From Aestuariibaculum sediminum (GTDB lineage: Bacteria; Bacteroidota; Bacteroidia; Flavobacteriales; Flavobacteriaceae), in contig NZ_JACVXB010000005.1 of assembly GCF_014596945.1 (NCBI RefSeq), positions 232,547 to 271,357 on the forward strand: a stretch of 38,811 nt of DNA, written 5' to 3'. The notes below the pieces were generated by a model. The model was not told where the DNA came from. It did no database searches and worked only from the letters and a program-made list of their open reading frames with translations. Shown one piece after another: positions 8,042 to 17,225 of the stretch. The number at the start of each line of letters is the position of its first letter. The stretch's first letter is position 1. The translations under genes and the position numbers were made by a program.

Positions 8042-10702
8042 ATGAAGAAAGCATTAAAAATATTAGCACTCTCTTTATTAATCATAATAGCCATTTTAAT
8101 GGCTTTACCATTTGCCTTTAAGGGACAGATAACAGATGCCGTTAAATCTTATGCAAATAAAAATTTAAATGCACATCTAGAATTTAGCGATGTTAGTTTA
8201 AGCTTACTCAAAAGCTTTCCTCAAGTACATGTAGAAGTCAACGACCTGATCATCACAAATTTTGAACCTTTTAAAGACGAAACCTTTTTAAGTTCAAAAA
8301 ATATTGCCTTTACCATGTCGATTAAAGAGTTATTTAAAAGTGACGCAGATGGCCCGTTAACCGTAAAATCCATTTCTATCGATAAAGCACTTATTAATTT
8401 AAAAACCGATGCCGCTGGAAATAACAATTATGACATTACCAAAAGCAGCAATTCTGATATTGCATCCGAATCCAAAAGTGATGAGGGTTTCACTTTTGAT
8501 ATAGAAAATTACAGTATCAACAACAGTACTTTTAATTTTTTAGATGAAGGCTCTAATATGCTATTTAGCATTGCCGAATTAAACCATAGTGGCAAGGGTA
8601 GGTTTTCAGGAACGATTTCTGAGTTAGATACCCATACCGAAGCACTAGTAAGTTTCACGATGGATAGCACAGCCTATTTAAACAATAACCACATAAAACT
8701 AGACGCTTTAATAGATTTAGATTTAGAACACAGTAAATACACATTTAAAGACAACAAAGCGCTTATTAACAAGTTACCTATTGAATTTAAAGGCTATGTA
8801 CAACTCCTGGAAACAGGTCAGGATATCGATATTTCTTTTGAAAACCCAGGATCTTCATTTAAAGATTTTTTAGCCGTTATTCCCGCAAATTATTCGAAAA
8901 GTATCGAAAACATACAAACTACAGGAAATTTTAAAGTTAAAGGCACTATAAAAGGTAAGGTAACCGAAGAAACCATTCCGACTTTAGACATTAGTATTGT
9001 TTCAAATAATGGTTCGTTTAAATACCCAGATTTACCAAAATCAGTTGAAAACATTATTATTAATACACAAATTAAAAATGAAACAGGGTATGTTGACGAC
9101 ACCTATGTTAACATAAACACGTTGAATTTCAAAATAGACGATGATGCGTTTAAATCTTCTGCAACAATTAAAAATCTAACTAAAAACATGTTGGTTAATG
9201 CCAATGTAGATGGCACCATTAATTTAGCAAATTTAAAACAAGCCTACCCTCTGGAATTAGATCAAGATTTAAGTGGCATATTAAAAGCAAATATCCATAC
9301 ATTTTTTGACATGAATGCTATAGAAACCAATGCTTACGAACGCATAAAAAGCTCTGGAACAATGCGTATTACTAACTTTAAATTTGCGTCTAGCGACATG
9401 GCAAACCCCGTGAACATTTCAAAAGCTAACATGACTTTCAACCCTTCAACGGTTACCCTGAACACTTTTGATGCAACTACCGGAAGCAGTGATATTACAG
9501 CCAATGGGTATATAAACAATCTTTTAGGTTTTTTGTTAAATGACAGTACTTTGCAAGGTCATTTTAATGTAAACGCAAACAATTTTGTATTAAGTGATTT
9601 TATGACGTCGGAATCCGAAAACTCAACTTCTGAATCGACAACCAAAACCACCGAAACCAAAGACGAAACATTAAAGATTCCTGCATTTTTAGATTGCACC
9701 ATTAATGCCAATGCCACAAACGTAGCCTACGACAATTTAAACTTAAAGGATGTAAAAGGCACACTTGTTATAAAAGACCAACAGGCAACACTTAATCATT
9801 TAACTTCTAAACTCTTTGATGGAAACTTAGCTGTTTCCGGAAACGTTTCAACTAAAAATGAAACACCTACCTTTAATTTAGATTTGGGCGCCGAAAATTT
9901 CGATATTGCGCAGTCGTTTTCAGGATTAGATATGCTACAAGCCATTGCCCCTATAGCCAAGGCACTAGAAGGAAAATTAAACACTAAAATAAATTTAAAA
10001 GGAGACTTAACGGAAGAGTTTACGCCAAACCTTAACACCATTTTTGGTAATGCTGCGGCCGAATTATTAACTACCAAGGTTACTCCTCAAAACGCCGCTG
10101 TTTTGAATAAACTGGAAAACTCATTAAATTTTGTAGATTTTGAAAAATTCAGCTTTAACGATTTAAAAGCTTATTTGGAATTTGCAGACGGAAAGGTTAC
10201 AGTAAAACCTTTTAAATTTAAATATGAAGATATTGCGATTGAAGTTTCGGGGTCGCATGGGTTCGATAAAACTATGGCTTATAATGCTGTTTTCAATGTG
10301 CCTGCAAAATATCTTGGAAGCGATGTAAACAAACTTATTAATAGTTTAAATGACAGTAAAGCAAATAGCATTACAGTGCCCGTTACCGCTAACATTTCTG
10401 GCAGCTACAGTAATCCTAAAGTTTCTACAGACTTATCTAGTGGTGTTTCAAAATTAACCAATCAATTAACCGAAATTCAAAAACAAAAGTTAATTGGACA
10501 AGGTAAAGACCAACTTAATAATCTACTTGAAGGCCTAACTCAAAATAGCTCAACTAGCCAACCAACAACGGCTAGTGACTCTATTGCGTCTGCGACTAAT
10601 GATACCAAATCGAATTCTACCGAACAGATAAAGGAAAATGTAAAAAATGTATTAGGAGGTTTGCTTGGTGGGAAAAAGAAAAAACAAGACTCCTTAAACT
10701 AA
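8042..10702 (+). CDS. AsmA family protein
   Basis: This 886-residue protein has one N-terminal transmembrane helix (about residues 7-27) and a long periplasmic beta-rich region, the plan of AsmA/TamB-like proteins. These bridge the envelope and are implicated in phospholipid transport to, and homeostasis of, the outer membrane. The start FKGQITDAVKSYANKNLNAHLEFSDVSLSLLKSFP is the conserved AsmA N-terminal domain. The C-terminal part (about 555-780) is the second AsmA-like domain. A Ser/Thr/Gln-rich low-complexity tail ends in a lysine run (GGLLGGKKKKQDSLN). The gene stands alone, with gaps of about 120 and 430 nt on its two sides. Family is clear; the precise lipid or protein client is not. 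Confidence 0.85.
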   Translation: MKKALKILALSLLIIIAILMALPFAFKGQITDAVKSYANKNLNAHLEFSDVSLSLLKSFPQVHVEVNDLIITNFEPFKDETFLSSKNIAFTMSIKELFKSDADGPLTVKSISIDKALINLKTDAAGNNNYDITKSSNSDIASESKSDEGFTFDIENYSINNSTFNFLDEGSNMLFSIAELNHSGKGRFSGTISELDTHTEALVSFTMDSTAYLNNNHIKLDALIDLDLEHSKYTFKDNKALINKLPIEFKGYVQLLETGQDIDISFENPGSSFKDFLAVIPANYSKSIENIQTTGNFKVKGTIKGKVTEETIPTLDISIVSNNGSFKYPDLPKSVENIIINTQIKNETGYVDDTYVNINTLNFKIDDDAFKSSATIKNLTKNMLVNANVDGTINLANLKQAYPLELDQDLSGILKANIHTFFDMNAIETNAYERIKSSGTMRITNFKFASSDMANPVNISKANMTFNPSTVTLNTFDATTGSSDITANGYINNLLGFLLNDSTLQGHFNVNANNFVLSDFMTSESENSTSESTTKTTETKDETLKIPAFLDCTINANATNVAYDNLNLKDVKGTLVIKDQQATLNHLTSKLFDGNLAVSGNVSTKNETPTFNLDLGAENFDIAQSFSGLDMLQAIAPIAKALEGKLNTKINLKGDLTEEFTPNLNTIFGNAAAELLTTKVTPQNAAVLNKLENSLNFVDFEKFSFNDLKAYLEFADGKVTVKPFKFKYEDIAIEVSGSHGFDKTMAYNAVFNVPAKYLGSDVNKLINSLNDSKANSITVPVTANISGSYSNPKVSTDLSSGVSKLTNQLTEIQKQKLIGQGKDQLNNLLEGLTQNSSTSQPTTASDSIASATNDTKSNSTEQIKENVKNVLGGLLGGKKKKQDSLN

Positions 10703-10760
10703 ATCGAGTTTTTAACCTTTCTATATGTAAAACTAAAATTACACATCCTTATTCAAATTC

Positions 10761-10893
10761 AAAAGAGGTCTAAAAAGAAATATTCACGTCAACCTGAACT
10801 TGATTCAGGTTCTCATTAAGATTAATATTCGGTAGAATGAGTTTCTGAAATAAATTCAGAATAACGCTTTTAACATCTTTTCAGACCTTTTTC
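10761..10893. repeat. Long nested inverted-repeat element (MITE/REP-like)
   Basis: Two ~57-nt arms (10761-10817 and 10836-10893) pair at roughly two thirds of positions around an 18-nt centre. The ends pair as AGGTCT/AGACCT and the inner ends as CTCATT/AATGAG. Each arm also contains its own perfect hairpin with a 7-bp stem and 5-nt loop: 10792-10810 and 10843-10861, both of the form CTGAA-N5-TTCAG. The 15-nt core CTGAACTTGATTCAG recurs at 38776-38790. No coding frame is present. I read it as a dispersed non-coding repeat; no transposase is nearby. Confidence 0.6.
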
Positions 10894-11132
10894 ATCCTAT
10901 GTTTTCTTTAAAAGCAAGCTTACACATAACATCAAGCTATTTAATAATTTGGGCTCAATTATTAAGCAAAAATTCAAAACAAAAACCTCACAATCGATAA
11001 AAACGACACAAAAACGAGTTATTTCACTCAAAATGAAGGTTTTTTGTTAAAGAAATGCTAGTTAATTTGCTTTTCTCAATTAAAATATTATAATGTTGAT
11101 ATATTATATATTTAATACGTAAAGAAGCATAA
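10894..11132 (+). other. rpoD upstream region without gene
   Basis: Together with the element at 10761-10893 this is the one gap longer than 300 bases (10703-11132). It is very AT-rich and has no credible ORF. Near-consensus -7 boxes are TTAATTTG (11062-11069) and TATATTTA (11107-11114), each 7 of 8. Neither has a TTG at the right spacing, so the rpoD promoter is not fixed. Bases 10703-10760 hold only a weak AGTTTT/AAAACT hairpin after the AsmA gene. Confidence 0.4.
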
Positions 11133-11996
11133 ATGAGGCAACTTAAAATTACAAAACAAGTAACCAACAGAGAATCTAAATCCCTTGACAAATACCTGCA
11201 GGACATAAGCAAAATTCAGCTAATTACCGCCGATGAAGAGGTAGAATTGGCACAGCGCATTAAGCAGGGCGATCAGGTGGCTTTAGACAGGTTAACAACT
11301 GCCAACTTACGTTTTGTTGTTTCGGTAGCGAAACAATATCAAAATCAAGGACTTACATTACCTGATTTAATTAACGAAGGAAATGCCGGCTTAGTAAAAG
11401 CCGCCAAACGTTTTGACGAAACCAGAGGTTTTAAATTTATATCGTATGCCGTTTGGTGGATTCGTCAAGCAATTCTTCAGGCTTTAGCCGAGCAATCTCG
11501 AATAGTTAGATTACCTTTGAACAAAATTGGTTCTATTAACAGAATTAACAAAGCGTATTCCTTCCTGGAGCAAACACATGAACGCGCTCCTAGTGCTGAA
11601 GAAATTGCTCAGGAGTTAGATATAACGGTAAATGACGTTAAACAATCAATGAAAAATTCTGGCCGCCATTTATCAATGGATGCGCCACTGAAAGAAGGTG
11701 AAACTTCTAGTTTATACGATGTCTTTTCTGCGGGCGATTCGCCAAACCCAGACAAAGATTTAATAAACGAATCGTTAAGTACTGAAATCGAGAGGGCTTT
11801 AGACACCTTATCTCAAAAAGAAAGCGACATTATTCGTTTAAATTTTGGATTAAGCAATCAGCCCCCAATGAGTTTAGATGAAATTGGAAAAACTTTCGAT
11901 TTAACACGAGAGCGTGTGCGACAGATTAGAGAAAAAGGCATCAGACGATTAAAGCACACATCGAAAAGTAAAATATTAAAAACGTATTTAGGATAG
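11133..11996 (+). CDS. rpoD: Primary sigma factor RpoD (sigma-70)
   Basis: The protein has 287 residues, the short form typical of Bacteroidota. It lacks region 1.1 and the long non-conserved insert. The N-terminus [20 protein letters not shown] is diagnostic of the flavobacterial housekeeping sigma. Region 1.2 spans about 17-50. Region 2 is [17 protein letters not shown] to [15 protein letters not shown] (about 62-112) and covers core binding and -7 box recognition and melting. Region 3 is about 125-190. Region 4 ends with the helix-turn-helix [23 protein letters not shown] (about 248-270). This sigma should recognise the TAnnTTTG boxes seen across the window. rpsU follows 32 nt downstream and may be cotranscribed. 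Confidence 0.97.
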   Translation: MRQLKITKQVTNRESKSLDKYLQDISKIQLITADEEVELAQRIKQGDQVALDRLTTANLRFVVSVAKQYQNQGLTLPDLINEGNAGLVKAAKRFDETRGFKFISYAVWWIRQAILQALAEQSRIVRLPLNKIGSINRINKAYSFLEQTHERAPSAEEIAQELDITVNDVKQSMKNSGRHLSMDAPLKEGETSSLYDVFSAGDSPNPDKDLINESLSTEIERALDTLSQKESDIIRLNFGLSNQPPMSLDEIGKTFDLTRERVRQIREKGIRRLKHTSKSKILKTYLG

Positions 11997-12028
11997 ACCT
12001 AAACACACTCACACTATAAATAAACTTT

Positions 12029-12223
12029 ATGATTAAAATTGAAATTAAAGAAGGTGAAAACATCGAACGCGCGCTAAAACGTTATAAACGTAAGCACAGA
12101 AATGTAAAGGTAATGCAAAACTTAAGAGAAAATCAGTTTTTCACCAAACCATCTGTAAGAAGACGTCGTGAAATTCAAAAAGCGGCTTACATTCAAAATT
12201 TAAGAGATCAGGAAGATATATAA
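12029..12223 (+). CDS. rpsU: Small ribosomal subunit protein bS21
   Basis: At 64 residues, MIKIEIKEGENIERALKRYKRK is the conserved bS21 N-terminus. The protein is very basic (RRRREIQKAAY) and binds 16S rRNA near the 3' end on the 30S platform. The upstream sequence (AAATAAACTTT before ATG) has no Shine-Dalgarno motif. That fits the general weakness of this signal in Bacteroidota, where bS21 is reported to help sequester the anti-SD. It lies directly after rpoD, and a strong terminator ends the pair. Identity is certain. Confidence 0.96.
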   Translation: MIKIEIKEGENIERALKRYKRKHRNVKVMQNLRENQFFTKPSVRRRREIQKAAYIQNLRDQEDI

Positions 12224-12240
12224 ATCGTTCCTGCCCGAAT

Positions 12241-12271
12241 AAAAAAATCACGCCTTTAGCGTGATTTTTTT
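12241..12271. terminator. Bidirectional terminator after rpsU
   Basis: A 13-bp stem (AAAAAAATCACGC with GCGTGATTTTTTT) surrounds a 5-nt loop. The T run on one strand and the A run on the other serve both rpsU (+) and the convergent DUF2797 gene (-). Confidence 0.9.
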
Positions 12272-12301
12272 ATTCAGTAAATAACTTTTAATAATTATAC
12301 A

Positions 12302-13096
12302 TTATTTAACTTCTATGTTAACAACTAAACCTTCGTTACTTCTAATATTAAATACGGTTTGGTCTTCAAAAATTAAATACTGCCCTTTTAAACCTTTTAA
12401 TACTCCTTGGTAATTTGGCGTTTTTCCTAAATTCAAACTCTTAGGTTTTTCAGGATACTGTTGCACGGGATATTCGATATTCGTTTCAGAATTATTAGCT
12501 ATAAAATACGCTTTAGCCTCATCTGGTATATATTCTTTTAATCGCTCACGCCAATCAACTAGATTCTCATCTACAATATCATTCTTTAACATCGTTCGCC
12601 AATTGGTTTTGTCGGACACATGTTCTTTTAGGGCAACTTCAGTAATTCCTGCTAAATATCGATTAGGCACTTCTACGATCTCAATGGCTTCATGAGCGCC
12701 TTGATCTATCCAACGTGTTGGCACTTGAGATTTTCTGGTTACTCCAACTTTCACACTACTGGAATTTGCCAAATAAACAATATGAGGCTGTAATTGCATT
12801 TTCTTTTCATACTCCAAATCACGATCTTCTTTTCCTAAGTGCGCTGTACTAAGCTCCGGACGAATTATCCAGTCGGCCGCTTGTGGTACATCGAAAAAAC
12901 AACTTCTACAAAAACCTTGCCTATAAATTGGTTTATCTAAACCACAATTTAAACACTCGTATCGCACAAAGCTTATAGATATGTTTCTATCTAATAACTG
13001 ATTCATGTTTATAAAGTCGTCTTTAAAAACTAAATAATACTGAATTGGAGCGCTATATTCAGTTTGCATTTTGGTTAAAACCCCTTGATATACCAT
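12302..13096 (-). CDS. DUF2797 family zinc-ribbon protein
   Basis: This cytoplasmic protein of about 264 residues belongs to the uncharacterised DUF2797 family. It has a four-cysteine metal site, CLNC then CRSC 11 residues later (about residues 48-66). Next comes a segment HIVYLANSSSVKVGVTRKSQVPTRW that resembles GIY-YIG-type folds, so a nucleic-acid role is possible but unproven. The start is placed at MVYQGVLTKM (13096). An ATG at 13111 would add MKKRN. The gene converges on rpsU and shares its bidirectional terminator. The start lies just upstream of the GH3 leader, so the two genes share a divergent promoter region. Confidence 0.82.
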   Translation of the reverse strand: MVYQGVLTKMQTEYSAPIQYYLVFKDDFINMNQLLDRNISISFVRYECLNCGLDKPIYRQGFCRSCFFDVPQAADWIIRPELSTAHLGKEDRDLEYEKKMQLQPHIVYLANSSSVKVGVTRKSQVPTRWIDQGAHEAIEIVEVPNRYLAGITEVALKEHVSDKTNWRTMLKNDIVDENLVDWRERLKEYIPDEAKAYFIANNSETNIEYPVQQYPEKPKSLNLGKTPNYQGVLKGLKGQYLIFEDQTVFNIRSNEGLVVNIEVK

Positions 13097-13161
13097 GTTC
13101 CGCTTTTTCAAATTCTTAATAAGCTCAAAATTACGAACATTTAAACGAAATCACTTAATAC

Positions 13162-13191
13162 TTGTAGCATCAATATTTAAAACTAATCTTG
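13162..13191 (+). promoter_or_regulatory. Candidate promoter for the GH3-family gene
   Basis: TTG (13162-13164), a 19-nt spacer, then TAATCTTG (13184-13191, 7 of 8 to TAnnTTTG). Transcription from here would give a leader of about 120 nt before the GH3 ATG. The leader contains a 30-codon frame. Confidence 0.35.
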
Positions 13192-13199
13192 TAAAATCA

Positions 13200-13292
13200 A
13201 TGCAAAAACAAACTTTAGCGGCGGATGAAAAGAAAAAATTACAAGAGTTGAAAAATTGCCTTTATTTTTCAACAAAAAAAATGTTATTTTAG
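13200..13292 (+). CDS. Possible 30-codon leader ORF upstream of GH3 gene
   Basis: An ATG at 13200 opens a frame for MQKQTLAADEKKKLQELKNC and ten further residues, ending 25 nt before the GH3 start. Inside it, 13247-13273 forms a perfect 9-bp hairpin (GTTGAAAAA / TTTTTCAAC) with a 9-nt loop. I recognise no family. It could be a leader peptide, a small protein or chance; the Lys-rich composition is what AT-rich DNA tends to give. Confidence 0.2.
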   Translation: MQKQTLAADEKKKLQELKNCLYFSTKKMLF

Positions 13293-13317
13293 GCATTTAA
13301 AGATAGTATTACAGCTT

Positions 13318-14835
13318 ATGCCAATTCCCATAGTTAATTCGATTGCTTCGTGGTTTTTAAAAAAACGCTTTCATCAAATTGAATTGTTCTTAAAATACCC
13401 TAATGAAGTCCAAAACGAATTACTTTTTAGTTTGTTACATTTTGCAAAAGACACAGAGATTGGAAAACAATATGATTTTGCTTCTATTAAAAACTACAAA
13501 ACTTTTTCAGAGCGCATTCCTATTCAAAATTATGATGCATGGCAAGATATTATAGAGCGCTCTATGAAAGGTGAAGGCAATTTATTTTGGCCTACTCCTA
13601 TAAAATGGTATGCAAAATCCAGTGGAACAACACGTTCTAAAAGCAAATTTATCCCCGTAAGTGAAGAATCGTTAGAAGAATGTCATTATGCAGCCAGTAA
13701 AGATCTTCTTTGTATGTATTTTAATAACAATGAAGACTCTCAATTATTTACCGGTAAAAGTTTACGTTTAGGGGGCAGCAAACAATTGTATAAAGAGAAC
13801 GGGACCGTATTTGGAGATTTATCGGCCATTTTAATTGACAATATGCCGTTTTGGGCAGAATTTAGTAGTACGCCCAGTAATAAAGTATCCCTAATGAGCG
13901 ATTGGGAACATAAAATGCAGGCCATTGTTGACGAAACTCGATATGAAAATGTAACTAGTCTTGCAGGCGTACCTTCATGGATGCTGGTGCTACTGAATAA
14001 CGTATTAGAAACGACAGGAAAAAGTAATTTACATGAGGTTTGGCCAAATTTAGAGGTCTATTTTCACGGCGGCGTTAGTTTTACTCCATATGTCGATCAA
14101 TACAAAAACATTCTACCGAAGAAAGATTTTAAATACTACGAAATTTACAACGCCTCGGAAGGCTTTTTTGCGATACAGGACCAAAATGATTCTGATGAAT
14201 TATTGCTTATGTTAGACTACGGTATATTTTACGAATTTATTCCCATGGATGTTTATGATACTCCTGGAGAGCACGCTATTCCGTTAAGTCAAGTTGAACT
14301 CTTTAAAAATTATGCGGTTATTATAACTACCAATGCAGGGTTATGGCGTTATAAAGTGGGCGACACCGTTCGATTTACATCTCTAAGCCCCTACAGAGTG
14401 AAAATATCTGGAAGAACAAAACATCATATTAATGTATTTGGAGAAGAGCTTATTATTGAAAACGCAGAAAATGCTTTAAAACAGGTTTGTAAATATACCG
14501 AAACCGAAATCGTAGATTTTACTGCTGCCCCTATATTTATGAAAGGCAAAGAAAAAGGCGCTCACGAATGGCTTATTGAATTTAAACGGGCACCAAAAAA
14601 TCTGAATGAATTTAATGAGTTATTTGATGAAGCTTTAAAATCTCTTAATTCTGATTACGAGGCCAAACGTTTTAACAATATTACACTCAACAAACCCAAA
14701 ATAAACGTGGCTCGTGAAAACTTGTTTTACGATTGGTTAAAACAGAATAATAAATTAGGTGGACAACACAAAGTACCAAGGTTATCGAATAACAGAGATT
14801 ATTTAGAAGAACTTTTAAAATTGAATGATTTTTAA
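13318..14835 (+). CDS. GH3-family acyl-adenylating/amide synthetase
   Basis: This 505-residue protein of the GH3 auxin-responsive-promoter family belongs to the ANL adenylate-forming superfamily. Plant members conjugate carboxylic-acid hormones to amino acids. Bacterial members are common in Bacteroidota but their substrates are mostly unknown. The three ATP/AMP motifs are visible: SSGTTRSKSKFIPVS near residues 102-116, YNASEGFFAIQ near 278-288, and WRYKVGDTVRF near 343-353. The length equals that of plant GH3 proteins. There is no signal peptide, so it is cytoplasmic. The neighbours give no pathway clue. Confidence 0.88.
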   Translation: MPIPIVNSIASWFLKKRFHQIELFLKYPNEVQNELLFSLLHFAKDTEIGKQYDFASIKNYKTFSERIPIQNYDAWQDIIERSMKGEGNLFWPTPIKWYAKSSGTTRSKSKFIPVSEESLEECHYAASKDLLCMYFNNNEDSQLFTGKSLRLGGSKQLYKENGTVFGDLSAILIDNMPFWAEFSSTPSNKVSLMSDWEHKMQAIVDETRYENVTSLAGVPSWMLVLLNNVLETTGKSNLHEVWPNLEVYFHGGVSFTPYVDQYKNILPKKDFKYYEIYNASEGFFAIQDQNDSDELLLMLDYGIFYEFIPMDVYDTPGEHAIPLSQVELFKNYAVIITTNAGLWRYKVGDTVRFTSLSPYRVKISGRTKHHINVFGEELIIENAENALKQVCKYTETEIVDFTAAPIFMKGKEKGAHEWLIEFKRAPKNLNEFNELFDEALKSLNSDYEAKRFNNITLNKPKINVARENLFYDWLKQNNKLGGQHKVPRLSNNRDYLEELLKLNDF

Positions 14836-15010
14836 AACATACTTAAAAATCAGTTGAAGTGTATAGTAAAAAGTTTTTTGTCGAGTTTTTCATCTTATAA
14901 TCTAAAAGACAATGCAACGGCTTGGACGTGTTATTTTTAAGACTATATTTAACTCATAATTAATAAAAGAACTCTCAAAAAAATATACCCTTATATTAAT
15001 TAATTATCCA

Positions 15011-15051
15011 AAAATAAAAACACCCTGCCAATGGCGGGGTGTTTTTATTTT
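15011..15051. terminator. Bidirectional terminator between GH3 gene and clpX
   Basis: A 19-bp stem with one T-G pair (AAAATAAAAACACCCTGCC against GGCGGGGTGTTTTTATTTT) has a 3-nt loop. A/T runs on both sides suit both converging genes. Confidence 0.9.
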
Positions 15052-15074
15052 AATGATTATATATTACTTTTTTT

Positions 15075-16307
15075 TTAGGAAACCGCTTTAAGTTTCTTTA
15101 AGGCTGTTTTCGTTAATTTTTCTTGCGCATATGCTTTTGTAACGTTTAAAGATTTTTCGTCACTACTAGGTAATTCGAACATCGCATCGGTTAAAATTTC
15201 CTCACATAACGAACGTAGTCCTCGCGCTCCTAATTTATATTCTATCGCTTTATCAACAATATAACCTAAAGCTCCATCGGTAATCGAAAAATCGATTTCA
15301 TCCATAGAGAATAACTTTTGATATTGTTTGATAATGGCATTTTTTGGCTCCGTTAAAATAGCTCTTAACGTTTCTGCATCTAAAGGGTCCATATAGGTTA
15401 ACACTGGTAAACGACCAATTATTTCAGGTATTAAGCCAAAATCTTTTAAGTCTTTTGGAATGATGTATTGTAATAAATTATCCTGATCGATAACTTCATC
15501 GGACATCGAGGCACTATACCCAACTGCCTGCATATTTAAGCGCTTCGAAATAACGCGTTCAATACCATCAAAAGCTCCTCCCGCAATAAACAGAATATTT
15601 TCGGTATTCACCTCAATAAATTTTTGATCAGGATGTTTACGCCCCCCTTTTGGCGGCACATTAACAACCGTACCTTCTAATAATTTTAATAAAGCTTGCT
15701 GAACACCTTCACCAGAAACATCTCTGGTGATTGAAGGGTTGTCACTTTTACGCGCAATCTTATCGATTTCATCAATAAAAACAATACCTTTTTCAGCACG
15801 CTCAAGATTATAATCGGCAGCCTGTAATAATCGGGTTAGAATACTTTCTACATCTTCACCCACATACCCTGCTTCGGTTAATACGGTTGCATCTACAATA
15901 GCTAAAGGTACATTTAACATACGAGCAACGGTTTTTGCCATTAGTGTTTTACCTGTACCCGTTTGCCCAACCATGATGATATTACTTTTTTGAATATCAA
16001 TATCATCGTTTGAGGCTGGTTGTAATAATCGTTTATAGTGATTATAAACTGCAACAGACATTACTTTTTTGGTAGCGTTTTGCCCTATAATATACTCATC
16101 TAAAAACGCCTTAATTTGCTGTGGTTTGCGCAATTTTAATTCGGCAGATAAATCGCTGGTATCACTTTGTTTCGATTCTTCTAAAACAATACCATGCGCC
16201 TGCTCGATACATCGATCACAAATGTGAGCATCTAATCCTGCAATTAATAAATTGGTTTCTGGCTTTTTTCTACCACAAAACGAACATTCTAACTCTTCTT
16301 TTGCCAT
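15075..16307 (-). CDS. clpX: ATP-dependent Clp protease ATP-binding subunit ClpX
   Basis: This 410-residue AAA+ unfoldase feeds substrates to ClpP. The N-terminal zinc domain has Cys8, Cys11, Cys30 and Cys33 (CSFC, CDRC). The P-loop GQTGTGKT lies at 114-121, the pore loop GYVG at 147-150, Walker B IVFIDE at 175-180, an RKH loop in GGRKHPD, and sensor-2 GARGLR near 368. All key residues are present. clpP lies 78 nt upstream on the same strand and tig further upstream, the common tig-clpP-clpX order. A terminator follows, so clpX is the last gene of the unit. Confidence 0.97.
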   Translation of the reverse strand: MAKEELECSFCGRKKPETNLLIAGLDAHICDRCIEQAHGIVLEESKQSDTSDLSAELKLRKPQQIKAFLDEYIIGQNATKKVMSVAVYNHYKRLLQPASNDDIDIQKSNIIMVGQTGTGKTLMAKTVARMLNVPLAIVDATVLTEAGYVGEDVESILTRLLQAADYNLERAEKGIVFIDEIDKIARKSDNPSITRDVSGEGVQQALLKLLEGTVVNVPPKGGRKHPDQKFIEVNTENILFIAGGAFDGIERVISKRLNMQAVGYSASMSDEVIDQDNLLQYIIPKDLKDFGLIPEIIGRLPVLTYMDPLDAETLRAILTEPKNAIIKQYQKLFSMDEIDFSITDGALGYIVDKAIEYKLGARGLRSLCEEILTDAMFELPSSDEKSLNVTKAYAQEKLTKTALKKLKAVS

Positions 16308-16385
16308 TAAATCTTTTCTATTTACTCGAGAAAAACAATTAATAAATCCCTAAATAACAATTCCTTAAAATTACGATTTTTTCCT

Positions 16386-17060
16386 TTAGCTACGAACTAA
16401 AATTTCATCAATCATACCGTATTCCTTAGCTTTATCGGCTTTCATCCAATAATCTCTATCACTATCGGCATAAACTTTGTCGTAATCCTGACCAGAATGC
16501 TTACTTATAATTTTATAAAGTTCTTCTTTTAATATTAAAATCTCTCTTGCCGTAATTTCAATATCACTTGCCTGTCCCTGTGCACCGCCAAGAGGTTGAT
16601 GAATCATTACACGAGAGTGTGTTAAACCACTACGTTTACCTTTTTCTCCTGCACATAATAATACGGCCCCCATAGATGCCGCCATACCTGTACAAATTGT
16701 TGCTACATCTGGCTTTATAAATTGCATAGTATCATAAATACCTAAACCAGCATATACGCTACCTCCTGGAGAATTAATATAAATTTGAATGTCTTTATTT
16801 GCATCGGTGCTTTCTAAAAACAATAATTGTGCTTGAATAATATTAGCTACCTGATCGTTTATTCCTGTGCCCAGAAAAATAATGCGATCCATCATTAAGC
16901 GTGAGAAAACATCGAAAATAGCGATATTCATTTGACGCTCTTCTATAATGTTTGGTGTTAAATTAGTCGGGTACATGCTACTTATAATTTTGTTGTAATA
17001 TGTACTGCTAATACCTTGATCTTTTATCGCGAATTTTTCAAATTCTTTTGCGTAATCCAT
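16386..17060 (-). CDS. clpP: ATP-dependent Clp protease proteolytic subunit ClpP
   Basis: This 224-residue serine peptidase forms the tetradecameric chamber. The catalytic triad is visible as Ser129 in GMAASMG, His154 in MIHQPLGG and an Asp in the DSDRD segment near 199-203. [11 protein letters not shown] at 95-105 is the substrate-strand region. The N-terminus ([22 protein letters not shown]) is longer than in E. coli ClpP but typical of flavobacteria. It lies between tig and clpX. A GC-rich hairpin (17162-17193) separates it from tig, suggesting its own promoter. Confidence 0.97.
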   Translation of the reverse strand: MDYAKEFEKFAIKDQGISSTYYNKIISSMYPTNLTPNIIEERQMNIAIFDVFSRLMMDRIIFLGTGINDQVANIIQAQLLFLESTDANKDIQIYINSPGGSVYAGLGIYDTMQFIKPDVATICTGMAASMGAVLLCAGEKGKRSGLTHSRVMIHQPLGGAQGQASDIEITAREILILKEELYKIISKHSGQDYDKVYADSDRDYWMKADKAKEYGMIDEILVRS

Positions 17061-17161
17061 AGTGTCGTTTTTTATTGAGGTTAAATCCTTAAAAATTTAT
17101 AGTGAAAATAATTATAATGATTGAAAACACATATTTTAAATACCAGAATTCAATCCATAAA

Positions 17162-17193
17162 TTAGGCGCTAGAATTGGTATTCTAGCGCCTAA
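17162..17193 (-). terminator. Hairpin between tig and clpP, probable terminator
   Basis: A perfect 14-bp stem (TTAGGCGCTAGAAT / ATTCTAGCGCCTAA) with a TGGT loop sits 33 nt past the tig stop. On the minus strand it is followed only by AATTTATGG, a poor U tract, so it may attenuate or protect an mRNA end rather than fully terminate. Confidence 0.6.
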
Positions 17194-17225
17194 ATATACG
17201 CATTTATTCTTTATAAGATAAATGA

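Noticed and set aside
13095-13292. 65-residue plus-strand frame ending just before the GH3 gene
   Set aside because: Its first half overlaps the start of the DUF2797 gene and the shared promoter region. Only the last 30 codons could be a leader ORF, listed separately.
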